Source: Paramesorhizobium endophyticum
GTDB taxonomy: Bacteria > Pseudomonadota > Alphaproteobacteria > Rhizobiales > Rhizobiaceae
Length of the DNA: 64,000 nucleotides
Assembly (NCBI RefSeq): GCF_014640615.1
Contig: NZ_BMHH01000012.1
Coordinates: 62,001 to 126,000, forward strand
Direction of reading: 5' to 3'
Below, piece by piece: positions 63,397 to 64,000 of the stretch. How positions within the stretch are numbered: the first letter of the stretch is position 1; each line of letters starts with the position of its first letter. The notes beneath the pieces were generated by a model that was not told the origin of the DNA, ran no database searches, and worked only from the letters and a program-made list of their open reading frames with translations. Both the position numbers and the translations under genes were made by a program.

Positions 63397-64000
63397 ATGT
63401 CGATTACACAGTTGAAAGCTTTTCATGTCGTTGCAACCTGCGGCGGATTCTCTCAGGCTGCTCGCGATATGGCCATCAGCCAATCAACTCTCTCTGCACA
63501 TGTGCGCGATCTCGAAGCCGCCTGCGGCTTTCATCTTCTCGAGCGCAGGGCGCGGGGCGTCTCACTCAGCCCGGACGGCGAGCGGCTCTACGACATCACA
63601 ACGCGGTTGTTTGCGACGGAACGCGAGGCCAACGCCTTCCTGCGAAGCGAGGCAGGCTCCGGCGGCGGGCATTTGCGCGTAGCAGCCGACGGGCCCATCC
63701 TCGCGCTGCCTATTCTCTCCCGCTTGAAGGTAGACCGGCCGAAGCTCACCTTTTCGCTGTCGATCGACAATTCTGCGAGGGTGATAGAACAAATCATCGA
63801 CTATCGCGCCGACGTCGCCATCACTGCTCAAGCACCCAGCGACCCGCGGCTTTTCGGCAAGCATTTTCTCAGTATGCGGCTCGGTCTCTGTGTGCCAGTC
63901 GGCCACCAGTACGCCACGCGCAAATCCGTCACCATGAAGGAGTTGGAAGGTGTTTCCTTCGTCATGCGCGAACGCGGATCGCGCACCCGCGAGGTTTTCG
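63397..64000 (+). CDS. LysR-family regulator, 3'-truncated by the window edge
   Basis: 201 residues are visible from MSITQLKAFHVVATCGGFSQ. The helix-turn-helix region is AARDMAISQSTLSAHVRDLE, and a LysR effector domain begins around residue 95 (HLRVAADGPILALPILSRL). The frame is open to the last base. Its family branch resembles regulators linked to aminoethylphosphonate use, but this is a weak impression. It is divergent from the RTX gene. Confidence 0.85.
   Translation, partial: MSITQLKAFHVVATCGGFSQAARDMAISQSTLSAHVRDLEAACGFHLLERRARGVSLSPDGERLYDITTRLFATEREANAFLRSEAGSGGGHLRVAADGPILALPILSRLKVDRPKLTFSLSIDNSARVIEQIIDYRADVAITAQAPSDPRLFGKHFLSMRLGLCVPVGHQYATRKSVTMKELEGVSFVMRERGSRTREVF

Overview
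This is a GC-rich alphaproteobacterial segment, most likely from the Rhizobiales (Rhizobiaceae or Brucellaceae). The evidence is gene content (TRAP and ABC catabolic operons, MatC remnants, RirA-type iron operators, an Opp-type peptide system) and intergenic palindromes of a kind common in that order. It looks like an accessory replicon or catabolic island: mostly sugar, amine, peptide and iron uptake operons, interrupted by broken genes. No rRNA, tRNA, CRISPR array or replication origin was seen.

Layout. 1-8,000: a minus-strand operon for hexuronate/aldonate use (GntR regulator, TRAP transporter, idonate-type dehydrogenase, mannonate dehydratase UxuA, mannonate oxidoreductase UxuB), with an unidentified gene running off the left edge. 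8,000-9,100: a 5'-truncated bdhA and a scrap of a type I secretion adaptor gene. 9,100-14,350: a yjfI/J and yjfK/L/M/C set (DUF2170, PspA-like, DUF2491, DUF350, DUF1190 lipoprotein, glutathionylspermidine-synthase-like ATP-grasp enzyme) built around a two-TM RCK potassium channel; this is the most interesting system here. 14,400-16,000: IS4-family transposase debris fused to a frameshifted matC remnant. 16,000-25,450: a LysR-controlled ABC importer plus a multi-subunit FAD/2Fe-2S amine oxidase and RidA, probably for an opine, D-amino acid or secondary amine. 25,450-33,000: a LacI-controlled sugar ABC importer with a GH127 beta-L-arabinofuranosidase. 33,100-42,160: an oligopeptide ABC importer with a fused double ATPase, followed by a prolyl-aminopeptidase-like hydrolase and aminopeptidase P. 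42,140-44,760: deletion scars, then ethanolamine ammonia-lyase EutBC. 45,190-51,210: a hydroxamate-siderophore system (FhuB, FhuD, FhuC and a divergent TonB receptor). 51,550-53,940: an MFS carrier and a broken hydroxyisobutyrate-dehydrogenase-like gene. 54,060-63,170: a type I secretion system with its likely substrate, a 1,979-residue RTX protein carrying a calcineurin-like phosphoesterase domain. 63,397-end: a partial LysR regulator.

Genes within each operon are tightly coupled; many neighbours overlap by ATGA. Four families of intergenic repeats were found, and at least six gene remnants show active rearrangement. Uptake and first catabolic steps are usually encoded side by side, so substrates can be narrowed to classes (uronates/aldonates, amines, arabinosides, proline-containing peptides, ethanolamine, hydroxamate siderophores) but not to single compounds.
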